This document shows positions 9,701-19,190 of a DNA stretch of 64,000 nt, piece after piece. Numbering within the stretch: position 1 is the stretch's first letter; every line of letters starts with the position of its first letter. Where the stretch lies: the NCBI GenBank assembly GCA_963210315.1, contig OY723248.1, positions 2,248,727 to 2,312,726 of the forward strand, read 5' to 3'. A program made the position numbers and the translations under genes. This stretch comes from Rhynchopus euleeides (Eukaryota; Euglenozoa; Diplonemea; Diplonemida; Diplonemidae). The notes under the pieces are model-generated. The model was not told where the DNA came from. It did no database searches and was given only the letters and a program-made list of their open reading frames with translations.

Positions 9701-12073
9701 AGGGCGATGGTCCAGCGGGTCGGGGTCCTCCTCCTTCGGGATCATCGATACAGTCGCCGACAGCAGAGCTTCGGGCCACTCACCCGACAGCTCCACGCCA
9801 TTCAGAACTTCTGCCAGGGCTGCGTAGAACGCCCGCGGCAACAGCTTCAGCTCCTCAGCGTACCAGCCGTCCGTGCCTGGCGCCTTCCCCGAGCCCATGT
9901 CCGCAGCCGCCATGTGCAGTTGCTCCCCACTCAGAGGCTGGAGGGGCAGCGGAACCTCAGGGATGTAGGCGGCGTAACGCTCCTTGAACAGCTCCCACGA
10001 GGGGCCTCCATCGCGGTGGCGTTGCATGATGGGGAGCCATGCGTCCAGGAGCCAGCTGTCCATCACCGACCGATCGGTCGTTTCCTCATCCTGGCGACGC
10101 ATCAGCACCGACGTGCGTGGCGGGCCCCGGAGCCTCCGGTAGATCTTCCCGGGGTTCCGATGCCAGGAGGTGTGGGTCTCCCGCATGTACAGGCGGCGCC
10201 GCCGCACCGTCATCAGCTTCCGCTCCTTCTCGAGGGCGCGGTCGCACGCGGCCCGCACCAGCTCCAGCTCCCCCCGCGTCGGGGTCACCGGCTCCACGCG
10301 GCCTAGGAGCTCGGACGCCGCAGTGCGCACCTTCTCCCATGCCCCCCTGACGGAGACTGGCATCGCACCTCCCACAGCACGGCGCTCCACCTCCCGGATC
10401 CTGCCCATCATGTCGAGGAGGCAGATCATCTTGCGGGTCAGGGCCCCGTCGTGACCCCAGCGTTGCCTGCCACATAGCCACTCCTGGCGGACCACCGCGG
10501 CGACACCCTTTTTGCGAGCCAGCGCTGCGGTCTTCGCCGACCCCTCGGCGTCCCGCGGCTCGCACGCGTGCACGGCCAGAAAGCTCGACGCAGCGGAGCA
10601 CCATGTCTGCCAACGCTCTTCGACGTTCCCAGCTGGATCCCATTGGCGGGTCAGGGTGTCACACACCTTTGCCGCCGCCTCCCGTAACGCGGGCTTCTCG
10701 TCCCTGCCGACCCGCCTGAGCGGCAGGATGGCCGGTACTGCGAGGCGGTCCACCCTTTGCCGGTACGCGAGCGTCCCGAAGCTCGCGTCCACCTGTCTGT
10801 GGGTCGGGATGTTCTTATCGTCCGATACACAGAGCGTCTCCAGGCCGCTGATCGCCACGTGGTTGGCGAGCACCAGGTCAATCCTAGACGCCGAGCGTCC
10901 CTCCGGTCCATCAGGGCTCCCGGTGTAGCAGGTAGGGTCCGGAGTTGTACCCTGAGCATCAGCCGCGACTTGTGCACAGTCGAACCATCGGCCCGACGCC
11001 AGGTGCGTACTCAGCACTGTACTGGCCGAAGGGTCAGGCGGACAGTTAAAATCACCAGTGATAATCACCGGCACGTCGCCCAGCAACACCGCCTCATCGA
11101 ACACATCAGCGAAGAAGTCCTCCCGCTCTTCCGCAAGGTCCGGAGTAGCCCCTGTTTTCGCATAGACGACGAAGACGTGCAGGAACAGCTTCCCCGTGCC
11201 GTATGCCACTTTGGCGTGGAGGAACCTGCAGGATTCCCGCAACTGCAGGGCCCCGGCAGTGTTCACCCGGACGCACGGAATCCCACGTCGCACCAGGAGT
11301 CCGACCCCGAGGACCTGGCCTGACTCACCCCGAGCATCGCCGCGGTATGGCACGTCGTCTCCCCAGAGAGCCTTGTACCCGGCCTTCCATGCCTGAGCCG
11401 TCATGGAGTCCCGCGCCCCTTCAGTCAGCCTTGTCTCTTGCAGCGCAACCATATCCACATCCCACCGGAAGACACTCGGACAGTGTTTCTGCAGAGAGGT
11501 CACGTTGGCCGACCGGAGGAGTAACCCCCCTCCCCCTCCGGAGGTCGGAGAGAGCACTTCAGTCGTAGTCGCGGCAGGAGCCGGGGTCGCACGCGGAGGT
11601 ACAGCATCCGCCCGCCGCACCTGGGCAGCAGCCCCAGCACCCAACGGGGAGACCGGCCGCTGCAGCACGCGTACACGGCGCCCACCTCTGGTGCGCCGGG
11701 GACCAGGCGTGTCCGTCTGCCCACGAAGCTCGGGCAGCGGCACCGCGGCCAGTTCGGGATCCTGTCCACGCTGTTCCAGGACCTGGAGGGTCGACAGAGG
11801 GAGCCGAAGTTGGTCGTAGTGATGCGGCCTGAACGTTACCACCAGACGCCTGGTCGCGCCCGGACATCTCCCCAGGCGAATCAGCCCCTCCGGGTTCCCC
11901 ACGTTCAGCGCCCAGATGTCTGCGTTCAGGACCTGCGCCGCCGCCTGCAGGGTCAACTCGTCGCCGTAAGCGCCCGGTACGCGCATACCTTCCACATAGG
12001 CGGCGGGGTCCTCATGCGCATCAAGGAGGAGTTGAAGGCCCTCGATGCTCTCCAGCCAGTCGCACACCGCCGT
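6707..12073 (-). mobile_element. APE-type LINE with RNase H, 5'-truncated
   Basis: A 5367-bp insertion bounded by an exact 20-bp TSD, as expected from target-primed reverse transcription. The 3' UTR is only ~60 bp and has no poly(A). The 5' end stops inside an OTU-like domain whose frame is still open at the junction, so the copy is truncated. The coding frame has no interruption, which points to a recent insertion. The insertion lies beside GGTACC palindromic repeats, and the TSD itself ends in GGTACC. Confidence 0.9.
6767..12073 (-). CDS. LINE polyprotein: partial OTU, APE endonuclease, RT, zinc knuckle, RNase H
   Basis: An open frame of about 1769 codons (1766 aa from the GTG at 12067). 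Residues ~1-100 match the C-terminal half of an OTU cysteine protease (AYGDELTLQAAAQVL, then the His motif PHHYDQL). The catalytic Cys region is lost to the 5' truncation. Residues ~181-430 are an AP-endonuclease domain (VALQETRL, ITGDFNCPPD, RIDLVLANH). Reverse transcriptase spans ~690-1000, with DVKKCFDSVPW, ILQGCPLS and the catalytic YADD at ~946-949. A CCHC-type zinc-binding segment follows (CKLCGLEKEDHEH, ~1291). The C-terminus (~1610-1750) is RNase HI (LFFDGP, NEAEYAGLLL, GDSQLVADQV, WNADADAAAN). This arrangement is that of APE-clade LINEs with RNase H (I/Tad-like). The OTU domain is an unusual addition. All catalytic motifs downstream of the truncation appear intact. Confidence 0.9.
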   Translation of the reverse strand, partial: TAVCDWLESIEGLQLLLDAHEDPAAYVEGMRVPGAYGDELTLQAAAQVLNADIWALNVGNPEGLIRLGRCPGATRRLVVTFRPHHYDQLRLPLSTLQVLEQRGQDPELAAVPLPELRGQTDTPGPRRTRGGRRVRVLQRPVSPLGAGAAAQVRRADAVPPRATPAPAATTTEVLSPTSGGGGGLLLRSANVTSLQKHCPSVFRWDVDMVALQETRLTEGARDSMTAQAWKAGYKALWGDDVPYRGDARGESGQVLGVGLLVRRGIPCVRVNTAGALQLRESCRFLHAKVAYGTGKLFLHVFVVYAKTGATPDLAEEREDFFADVFDEAVLLGDVPVIITGDFNCPPDPSASTVLSTHLASGRWFDCAQVAADAQGTTPDPTCYTGSPDGPEGRSASRIDLVLANHVAISGLETLCVSDDKNIPTHRQVDASFGTLAYRQRVDRLAVPAILPLRRVGRDEKPALREAAAKVCDTLTRQWDPAGNVEERWQTWCSAASSFLAVHACEPRDAEGSAKTAALARKKGVAAVVRQEWLCGRQRWGHDGALTRKMICLLDMMGRIREVERRAVGGAMPVSVRGAWEKVRTAASELLGRVEPVTPTRGELELVRAACDRALEKERKLMTVRRRRLYMRETHTSWHRNPGKIYRRLRGPPRTSVLMRRQDEETTDRSVMDSWLLDAWLPIMQRHRDGGPSWELFKERYAAYIPEVPLPLQPLSGEQLHMAAADMGSGKAPGTDGWYAEELKLLPRAFYAALAEVLNGVELSGEWPEALLSATVSMIPKEEDPDPLDHRPITVMSVIYRVWAKARVSQLMVWQEEWATDSMYGFRTGKGAFGAYMKTALLAEKASLTGVPLRGVLLDVKKCFDSVPWDIIFGLLEMMGLDDRVRRPSRAMYHGLRRRFKVQGSVGQPFAAFNGILQGCPLSVLWLNPVMAVWDRVVRAEAQCGTGLYADDKKLLDTDLAKIRRGLRLTEEFSELTDLRYGTKGRCFSTDPGETLTLVLQGEPIVQARGEIKDLGAQICLVSREKISGICDKRVKQAIEVCRRLEAKYLNLGFPAKAKILATMVMPMAFAAIHTANPLWGTLSSLDMAVMRVLWKFQKARRCPMIVRNLLCPAHRVDPTSYIQYQRLVAMHTVRHRCPDLWQLVTEIRSLRTPARGPRGPSRAGALTAAEIKAATPGPVALVQTALSDLRWKWPDAGRLKARDSDKAIDLGCEDRPAVLHDLREMVRAARWREIAAKKREDTTGMRDGVDYMAVTRVWSGEPEPYRAGIMRAIIAGDQVTEDRRLRHYKQGNGMCKLCGLEKEDHEHMWWRCEATADYRRLPAYRDVVAADRTNWPPCLARNGILPLGFVMRQGHGNAKCLRQLLGLYTEIILQRERLLRQREAEPATGVSVREPFPWGWDPEEPLETYDKLPDALPPQAWSKVAGVPAYFAVRDWWRQLKWPDDENNRKYHVSWLELAVDFEVFTGVDVVFSPGSKKKGQRALTARDKGTLMAAWMRTCEAIAGPGEYIHPGKKGGESKCKSLEPFIGQLQCGGLNRRPRLLCTQAVEAMLTRLKEQVREAASLTPRPSWTTMEVLVQEAGRDERRAVYEAAAAGHVVARAEPQPRSGVETLFFDGPLRRGKGTAKKRAGTGAGAVRKTASGVVVWTAQSRLAQGCTVNEAEYAGLLLCLDELIDHPPVGEVVVYGDSQLVADQVNTDTMCRSKKLRPLYVKARERIAALRAAGTRITLVHVGRKWNADADAAANAAVDKLEVGVTRHSRGEPESPV

Positions 12074-12093
12074 AGACCATGACCCAGGGTACC
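12074..12093. repeat. 20-bp target-site duplication of the LINE, 5' side
   Basis: Identical to 6687-6706. Confidence 0.9.
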
Positions 12094-12360
12094 GAATTTA
12101 GGTACCCTGGGTACCTAATTTAGGTACCCAGGGTACCTAAATTCGGTACCCTGGGTACCTAATTTAGGTACCCCAGGGTACCTAAAAAATGGGTTACCCA
12201 CAGGGTCCGACATCGGGTGTCGTACCCCACCGTGTACCCTAGGGTTGGGGCCGCCGGGGTCCCAGATTTTTTGGATTTCCAGGTGTGGGTAGGGGGACCT
12301 TTTCGAATTTTTTTTTCGAGGGGTGCCCATTTTGGCGATTTGGGCCCGATTTCGAGGGTT
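12084..12360. repeat. GGTACC palindromic units and dispersed module
   Basis: At least five units of CAGGGTACC(G/T)AATTTAGGTACC in alternating orientation, then a diverged copy of the module seen at 1470-1760 (GGGGGACCTTTTCGAATTT). Confidence 0.55.
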
Positions 12361-13740
12361 ACGGGTGACCCTAGACCCTACCCAACCCTAGGGTTGGGGT
12401 TGGGGTTAACCCTAGACCCTACCCTACCCTACGGTTAGGGTTAACCCTATACCCTACCCTAGGGTTAGGGTTAGGGTTAACCCTATGGGTTAGGGTTAGG
12501 GTTCGGGTTAACCCTATACCCTACCCAACCCTAACCCTAGGGTTGGGTAGGGTCTAGGGTCAACCCTGACCCTAACCCTAGGGTTGGGTAGGGTCTAGGG
12601 TTAACCCTAACCCTAACCCTAGGGTTGGGTAGGGTCTAGGGTCAACCTTGACCCTAACCCGAGGGTTGGGTAGGGTCTAGGGTTAACCCTAACCCTAACC
12701 CTAGGGTTGGGTAGGGTCTAGGGTCAACCCTAACCCTAACCCTAGGGTTGGGTAGGGTCTAGGGTCAACCCTAACCCTAGGGTTGGGTAGGGTCTAGGGT
12801 TAACCCTAACCCTAACCCTAGGGTTGGGTAGGGTCTAGGGTCAACCCTGACCCTAACCCGAGGGTTGGGTAGGGTCTAGGGTTCACCCTGACCCTAACCC
12901 TAGGGTTGGGTAGGGTCTAGGGTCAACCCTAACCCTAACCCTAGGGTTGGGTAGGGTCTAGGGTTAACCCTAACCCTAACCCTAGGGTTGGGTAGGGTCT
13001 AGGGTCAACCCTAACCCTAACCCTAGGGTTGGGTAGGGTCTAGGGTTAACCCTGACCCTAACCCTAGGGTAGGGTAGGGTCTAGGGTTAACCCTAACCCT
13101 AACCCTAGGGTTGGGTAGGGTCTAGGGTCAACCCTAACCCTAACCCTAGGGTTGGGTAGGGTCTAGGGTTAACCCTAACCCTAACCCTAGGGTTGGGTAG
13201 GGTCTAGGGTCAACCCTGACCCTAACCCGAGGGTTGGGTAGGGTCTAGGGTTAACCCTAACCCTAGGGTTGGGTAGGGTCTAGGGTCAACCCTGACCCTA
13301 ACCCGAGGGTTGGGTAGGGTCTAGGGTCAACCCTAACCCTAACCCTAGGGTTGGGTAGGGTCTAGGGTTAACCCTAACCCTAACCCTAGGGTTGGGTAGG
13401 GTCTAGGGTCAACCCTAACCCTAACCCTAGGGTTGGGTAGGGTCTAGGGTTAACCCTGACCCTAACCCTAGGGTTGGGTAGGGTCTAGGGTGAACCCTGA
13501 CCCTAACCCGAGGGTTGGGTAGGGTCTAGGGTTCACCCTGACCCTAACCCTAGGGTTGGGTAGGGTCTAGGGTCAACCCTAACCCTAACCCTAGGGTTGG
13601 GTAGGGTCTAGGGTTAACCCCCAACCCTAACCCTAGGGTTGGGTAGGGTCTAGGGTCAACCCTGACCGTAACCCGAGGGTTGGGTAGGGTCTCGGGTTAA
13701 CCCTGACCCTAACCCTAGGGTTGGGTAGGGTCGTGTTGGG
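12361..13740. repeat. Telomere-like palindromic minisatellite
   Basis: From about 12536 a ~41-bp unit repeats some 29 times: TAGGGTTGGGTAGGGTCTAG followed by GGT(T/C)AACCCTAACCCTAACCC. Each unit joins a G-rich TAGGG half to a C-rich CCCTAA half, so each can fold back on itself. Some units lack one CCCTAA step. The first ~170 bp is a less regular mix of the same words. Because the two strands alternate, this is not a simple chromosome end. It is interstitial satellite DNA derived from telomere-like words. Confidence 0.85.
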
Positions 13741-14335
13741 TAGGGTTATGGGTACCCAACCCTCACCCTAGGGTAGGGTTGGGTCGGGTTGTGGGTACCC
13801 CCGACGTGCTGTAGGGTAGGGTAGGGTAGGGTAGGGCCCCCCCCCCCCCCCTCCGGCCCAACGTTAAGTCCGGCCCCAGAATTAGCCAGAGGCCTGGACC
13901 CCCCCCGAGGTCCAGAATTTGTCCGGTCCAGACCAGTTTGGGGGACTTGGCGATACATGGCGATTTCTCACACGGTGGACCCCCACCCCCTGGAGCGGGG
14001 GTCTGGGGCGGGGTCAGAGCGACCCCCGCTATTGGGGGTCTGGACCCCCGATATCGGGAGTCTGCACTGCCTATTATTGGTGCCCATACGACCCCCGATA
14101 GTGGGGTTCAGACCCCCACTCGTGGGGGTCCAGATCAGTGGGGAAGTCCCGTTCACGCTTGTGAACGCTTCCCGCGGGAGCAGAAACCCGGTGCTCTTGG
14201 GGGGGAACAGCAAACCACTCTGGACCGGAAAAAAGGTCCAATCGGTTTGGACCCCCCGAGGTCCAGAATTTTTACGGTCCAGAATTATTACGTCCAGGAC
14301 TTCTTACGGTTCAGATTTATTCCGTTTACGGTATA
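13741..14335. repeat. GC-rich inverted repeats and a pogo-like terminus
   Basis: Runs of GGGGTCTGGACCCCCG-type palindromes and recurring CCGAGGTCCAGAATTT. The segment ends in TTCCGTTTACGGTA, identical to the right end plus TA of the pogo element at 34619-38051. It is probably the remnant of a related non-autonomous element. The left terminus was not found. Confidence 0.4.
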
Positions 14336-14403
14336 ACAAAACAAAAAGATATTTCTGTGGGTCCAAGGACGATCTGCGTCTACACCATTGAAGTACAAAG
14401 TGT

Positions 14404-14482
14404 AGTAGCGTCAACGCATCAACAAACAAAATACAGGCTAAGAGCGGTTGCTGCTGAATGGTGAAGTGACTTTCTTTTTTTC
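14404..14482 (+). repeat. Solitary B-type split-repeat end
   Basis: AGCGTCAACGCATCAACAAA, then AAAATACAGGCTAAGAGCGG, closely follow the 67-bp B repeat of the YR retrotransposon at 38285-43232 and end in a T run as B does. No adjoining A repeat is present. Confidence 0.55.
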
Positions 14483-14833
14483 ATGTGCGCCCGGATCCTC
14501 ACCTGGCCTTGCCCACCCCCTTCCCTGCCCACACCCTCAGTTGTTTCGTAGTACCAGCGTGTGAGAGCCACTGCACCGCACACAAGACCCCACATGCCGC
14601 GGAATGCCTACCCTTCAGGGCTTTTGAGGGGAAACGAAGTCCGAAATATGGGGCCTGGGACCCCCCCCTCCCCCACGGTGGATGTTGGCATTACAGTTTG
14701 TAAAATTGCTTGCATGCAGGGCGTGCCCACCCTACACCCCAAACCCCACACCCCACCCACCATTCTGCAGGGAAAGGACGAAGCACACCTTCCCAGCTTC
14801 CCAACACCACCCCCCTCCAGCACCCTTCGTGGC

Positions 14834-16279
14834 ATGGTCTTCGGCATTCTCGGCAGGAAGAAGAAGAAGGGAAGCGATGGGGGGTCTGGCGACGGCGATA
14901 TGGACAGCAGTTACACGAAGCTCGGCCGCGGCAAGCGGAACGGCGGCAGCAGCGACGGCAGCCTTCCGAGCCCCAAGAGGCGCAGCACTGTCATCCGCAC
15001 CCCGCCCCTCGACCCCGCCTCGGCGGTAGGGGGCAATGAGCGGAGCACCAGCTTCTCCGGGAAGTACGCACCGAACCACAGCAACAAGGGGCGGTTCTTC
15101 CACTGCGTGCCTGAGGACCTGCGGCGCGATATGGACAACTTCGAAACCTTCACAGGCTGGACTGTGCAGGTGAAGCGCCTGCCGATCGCTGCCCTCGAGT
15201 CGATGATCGACAAGCACCAGACCCTGGTGTGGGACAAGAGGTATTGGCGTGGGCTGGGGCGGAAGGCGCGTGTGATCGACGACGACGAGTCGGACCTGAC
15301 CCTGCAGCTGCACTTCGAGAACCCCCACGCCACGGCGTGGTTCCCCATCGCTGCGGTGGACATCCTGTCCCCGCCCTCCAAGGGGCTCAACGGCAACAGC
15401 CGCGGCAGCAGCAGCTCCGGCGGCACCAAGGCCACACCCCCCACGGCTGGGGTGGCGCCCACTCTCCCCGAATCCAAGCACCGGGGAGACCCTGCGCCCA
15501 AGCAGACGTTCGATCTGAATGCCAAGCTTGCTGTCAAAGGTGTGCGGCCTGGCGACTATGTGGTGCGCAAGTCTGATCTGGAGGGGTCGTTCGGTGTTGT
15601 CATCGGGTACGACGAGACGGAGGAGGACCCGGTGCTGGTGGAGTGGCGCGACCGCAAGACGGAGAAGCGCCTCAAGATCACCGAGCACAAGGAGGAGGAG
15701 CTGCGGAAGTTCGACAGGGATGCGGACAGGCGTGCCAACATGGTGCGCGGGGGCGCTGACTCCGACTCGTCCACCACAGACTTCGCTGGGACCACCGCGG
15801 CGAAGACGTGGGCCGACAAGACGGAAATGATCTTCAAATTCTTCGACACCAACGACGACGGGTACTGGTCTGTGGAGGAGCTGAACGCCTACCTGCAGGC
15901 CTCGGAAGGGATTCCTCTCACCAGCCTGCAGTACTTCGACACCTGCAAGGACCTGGGTGCCAACCCTGCCAAGGGGCTTCTCCTGGCTGACGCACGTGCC
16001 CTGCTGCGCAACGCTGCCGACCAGGACGTTGACGCCGTCCACAAGACGGTGCGCAGGACCATGCGGGAGCGCCAGGCTATGGCCGACAACCCCCTCGCAA
16101 GTCAGGACTCGTCCATCGCCTTTACACCCCTCTTTGGGCGCAGTGCGCTGCGCTCGCCCGGGTCCAAGGCTAGCTCACCGCCACGCTCTGTCAAGATCGC
16201 GTCGGACCTTCTGCAGACGAACGACTTCTGGTCGTCGCCGGAACGCTGGCGCAGCAATGCCACACCCATCCGTGTGTGA
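14834..16279 (+). CDS. EF-hand protein, 481 aa (host gene)
   Basis: The chosen ATG at 14834 opens MVFGILGRKKKKG. The frame is open further upstream to 14561, but that part is Pro/His-rich and reads like 5' UTR or intron. A Ser/Gly/Lys-rich, probably disordered N-terminus is followed by two similar ~60-residue segments (~110-175: ARVIDDDESDLTLQLHFENP; ~230-290: GVRPGDYVVRKSDLEGSFGV then DPVLVEW) that resemble small SH3-like or Mib/HERC2-type folds. A canonical EF-hand loop, DTNDDGYWSVEE, lies at residues 338-349 (Asp1, Asn3, Asp5, Tyr7, Ser9, Glu12), so calcium binding is likely. The C-terminus is Ser/Pro-rich. There is no signal peptide or membrane segment, so it is probably cytosolic or nuclear. 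It is uninterrupted over 1.45 kb and has high GC at third positions. The exact family is not recognised. Confidence 0.7.
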   Translation: MVFGILGRKKKKGSDGGSGDGDMDSSYTKLGRGKRNGGSSDGSLPSPKRRSTVIRTPPLDPASAVGGNERSTSFSGKYAPNHSNKGRFFHCVPEDLRRDMDNFETFTGWTVQVKRLPIAALESMIDKHQTLVWDKRYWRGLGRKARVIDDDESDLTLQLHFENPHATAWFPIAAVDILSPPSKGLNGNSRGSSSSGGTKATPPTAGVAPTLPESKHRGDPAPKQTFDLNAKLAVKGVRPGDYVVRKSDLEGSFGVVIGYDETEEDPVLVEWRDRKTEKRLKITEHKEEELRKFDRDADRRANMVRGGADSDSSTTDFAGTTAAKTWADKTEMIFKFFDTNDDGYWSVEELNAYLQASEGIPLTSLQYFDTCKDLGANPAKGLLLADARALLRNAADQDVDAVHKTVRRTMRERQAMADNPLASQDSSIAFTPLFGRSALRSPGSKASSPPRSVKIASDLLQTNDFWSSPERWRSNATPIRV

Positions 16280-16827
16280 TTTTGTGAAACATAAATGTGG
16301 AATACCCGTGGCTGTGCGTGCGGTAAGAACAGCCCCGTGCCTTGTGAGAGACATCAACCCGCTTCATTCAGTCAACAATAGGAGGCAAGCAAAGGGGTGG
16401 GGGGAGGTGGGGTCTCGGCAACGGACCCCACCCCACCCCACCCCTGCGCTGTGCCCTCCAGTGATTGTATTTTTTTTAGTATTTCTTGATCCCCCCACCC
16501 CCTCTCCCCTTCCCCCACACCTCCACGCAGGTTTTTCTTTTTTTTTGTGTGGTTTTCACTTCATTTCCATCCTTTCGTCACCTTTCCCCACTCCCCACTC
16601 CCCCCCGGCCCCACCCCCTCTATTTTCTCCTGCCATCATCGTCTTTTTCTCTTCTTCTTCTTCTTCGTACTGCTGTCCCTCCCCATCCCCCTACATCACG
16701 AGAAAGGAGGTCAACTCTGGACTTTGCTGTTCTCTACTTAGTACCCCCTCCCCCCTACCGTATCTTCTACGCTGCTAATCCCATCACCCGCACCTCCCCG
16801 TCCTCAATTCTGGGTTGCAATCATCAG
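16280..16827. other. 3' flank with pyrimidine tracts
   Basis: Long C/T-rich tracts (TTTTTCTTCTTCTTC) typical of intron or UTR sequence. There is no gene. Confidence 0.25.
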
Positions 16828-17263
16828 GCTTTGGGGGTGTTGATATGGGCCCTGGACGAAACAGGGGCACTGCGCCCATTATCGTTCAGCATCAGACAGC
16901 TGCGATTGGAAGAACCATGTCAAACAAGAGGCTTGCCAGGGGCAGGGAGGTGTCCGGACTGCAAACAGGTGGGAGGCACGCACAGGTCTTGTGTTGCAGA
17001 TGGGGGCGTGTGTTGTGAACCTCTTGGGGATGAATATTTGCCGGCGGATGGCATGGGTGAGGCGAACGCTTGACCACCCCCCCCGAGAAGGTTTCGGAAA
17101 ACAGAAGAAAAGTATAAGCACAACAACAAAGCCTGAAAAGACTCGCCCTGCAATGCTGGAGCTGCCGTGCCTGCCCTGTGCCTGGTTCGTCTCGGGACGT
17201 CAAGGCCGAGCGAAAAAAAAATGCCAAGTCAGTTTGCCCTGCCGGACGCCAAAATGCCCCTGA
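16828..17263 (+). other. Exon-like segments
   Basis: A 141-nt segment, 16828-16968, lies between TCATCAG and a CAG|GTGGGA donor and is open in phase 0 (ALGVLIWALDETGALRPLSF). A 31-nt gap ends TTGTGTTGCAG and is followed by an open frame from 17000 to a stop at 17263. The splice-like context is suggestive, but composition alone could produce it. Function unknown. Confidence 0.25.
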
Positions 17264-18040
17264 AAAATATGCAGCCTCAAGAAATCACCAGCGTCGACAG
17301 AATCGATACAGAATCTACTCGTTGCGGCTGCCTGTGGTCTTTCATCGCAGCAGCCCATCTGTGAAACACGCCCTCACTCAGGGACTTGTTCTAAACGCCA
17401 CACATCCGTCACCCCCCCCCCCCCCCCACCCCCACCCCCTCCTCGATGTGGCTCGAGGCCTCTTCTTTTGTTGAAAGGACATTGTTCCGCATAACTTGGC
17501 CTGGGTTTGTGACAATGCCCCACCGCGTCCCCACCCAACGCCGCCGCCCCCACCCCCCCCCCCCCCACCACCAATCTCCATTCTCGTTGTAAAAAAAAAT
17601 ATCCCGATCTCACCGGAACAGAACCAAGGTGTTCACGACATTGTATACCACTGCTTCGATTCGACATGCTCTGGGCCGATAACCTTTCGCCCTATTGTCT
17701 CTGGGTGTGCTCTCTGCTGGGGGAAGCCGCAAATCCCTGGGGGCCTTCGCCCTGTGCCACACTGTGGGTCAAACTGTGCCACCTTACAGCCAGTGTTGTG
17801 AGGCGGCTCATGTTTTCTCACTTTTCTGCACTTCTGAGCGAAGCCCCCCTGTGGCTTGTTTGGGCCTGTTTCAAGAGATGTTTTGTGAGTGCACACCACC
17901 TCCACTTTGGCCGGCATTCTTCCCATAGCACAATCAACCACCAATTTGGCCGGGGCTGATCAGGCGACAAATTAATATACGCTTGCAATCGGCTGTCCGA
18001 GCTTGGGGGAAGATGGGAGGAGTTTGTTGAGTGTGTGCGT
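17264..18040. other. Low-complexity spacer
   Basis: C-runs and spacer DNA. The words AAACTGTGCCA and TTTTCTGCACTTCTGAGCGA near 17765-17845 recur at 21455-21535, a diverged duplication. No gene is seen. Confidence 0.3.
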
Positions 18041-18390
18041 GTGTGTGGTTATGAAGTTTTAAGGCGGTGTCGCCCTGCACGGGCAGTAGCACCTCCCCTT
18101 CAGTATCGCACTCCCAAAGGATTCCCCAACACGACGTGACACCGGTTTCGACGCGTACTCTTCGTACCCCTCCCCCCGGCCGCGTCTCTTCAGCGAAGAA
18201 CCGGGGATAATCGGACCAGGGCTAGCTAAACCCTGGTGGTGTCACGGGTGGGGTTGGAGAGGGAGAAAAAGGAAGAAATGAAGTTGCGAAAAAGTCAAAC
18301 ACTGACACGTGAAATCAATAAAAAGGGTGGTATATATCGCCCCCTTGCTGCGACGTAGACACTAAAGAGTCAGGCCGCTTCAAGAGTCTT
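18041..18390 (+). repeat. Structured ~350-bp unit R, copy 1 (possible ncRNA)
   Basis: First of four near-identical copies. Potential helices: closing stem 18135-18143 with 18238-18246 (CGTGACACC/GGTGTCACG); GACGCG/CGCGTC at 18150-18155 and 18181-18186; hairpin TCTTC-AGC-GAAGA at 18187-18199; hairpin CCAGGG...CCCTGG at 18216-18236. An outer hairpin, GCCCTGCACGGGC, precedes them. An AATAAAAAGG and a TATATATCGCC word follow. It matched no snRNA, 7SL, RNase P or 5S signature that I know. The strand is assumed. Confidence 0.5.
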
Positions 18391-18839
18391 GAGGGCTTGA
18401 AGGAAGAAGCAGGTTGCTGATGAGTCTCAGGAGCAGGCACCTTTTGTCCGCCCACATGACCTTCGCCCGAAGGCGAACCTCGTCCAGCTTGGCTCGATCG
18501 CCACAGAGAAGGGGATCATTCTCCACTGTGGTGAACATCTTAAAAACCGAGGGTGCAGAGGTGGGGCAGCCCGCTGGTGCGACAGCAGACCGCCCCCGGA
18601 TAGCTATAACTAGTGCATAGGAAGAATACGACGGCACACGCAACAGATGCCGAAGGCACAACGGCGGGTCACTTTTAACCACCAGAGGAGTGGCACTCCC
18701 GAGGGGTGGGGTAGGGGGGAAGTCACAACACTTTCGAAGGAAGTAAAGGGGCAAATGGGATGTTTTGTGCAAGGTAGAAAGGAAATCACAACATGGGGAA
18801 GGGGGGATTGCTCATCAGGCCTGGGGGAATAGAGGGTTT
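18391..18839. repeat. Spacer unit A, copy 1
   Basis: About 450 bp, repeated at 19806-20255. The minus strand has an open frame of ~130 codons in both copies, but the differences between copies are mostly amino-acid-changing, which argues against a constrained protein. Confidence 0.5.
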
Positions 18840-19190
18840 GTGTGTGGTTACAAAGTTTTAAGGCGGTGTCGCCCTGCACGGGCAGTAGCACCTCCCCTTC
18901 AGTATCGCACTCCCGAAGGATTCCCCAACACGGCGTGACACCGGTTTCGACGCGTACTCTTCGTACCCCTCCCCCCGGCCGCGTCTCTTCAGCGAAGAAC
19001 CGGGGATAATCGGACCAGGGCTAGCTAAACCCTGGTGGTGTCACGGGTGGGGTTGGAGAGGGAGAAAAAGGAAGAAATGAAGTTGCGAAAAAGTCAAACA
19101 CTGACACGTGAAATCAATAAAAAGGGTGGTATATATCGCCCCCTTGCTGCGACGAAGACACTAAATAGTCAGGCCGCTTCAAGAGTCTTG
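18840..19190 (+). repeat. Structured unit R, copy 2
   Basis: Same unit as 18041-18390 with only scattered substitutions; all the helix-forming segments are kept. Confidence 0.5.

Noticed and set aside
12361-13740. True chromosome end (telomere)
   Set aside because: G-rich and C-rich halves alternate on one strand and genes or elements lie on both sides, so it is interstitial satellite.
18130-18250. Hammerhead ribozyme on the minus strand of unit R
   Set aside because: CTGAAGA, a 6-bp stem II and GAAA are present, but there is no NUH cleavage site and no stem I partner next to the core, so the fold is not a hammerhead.
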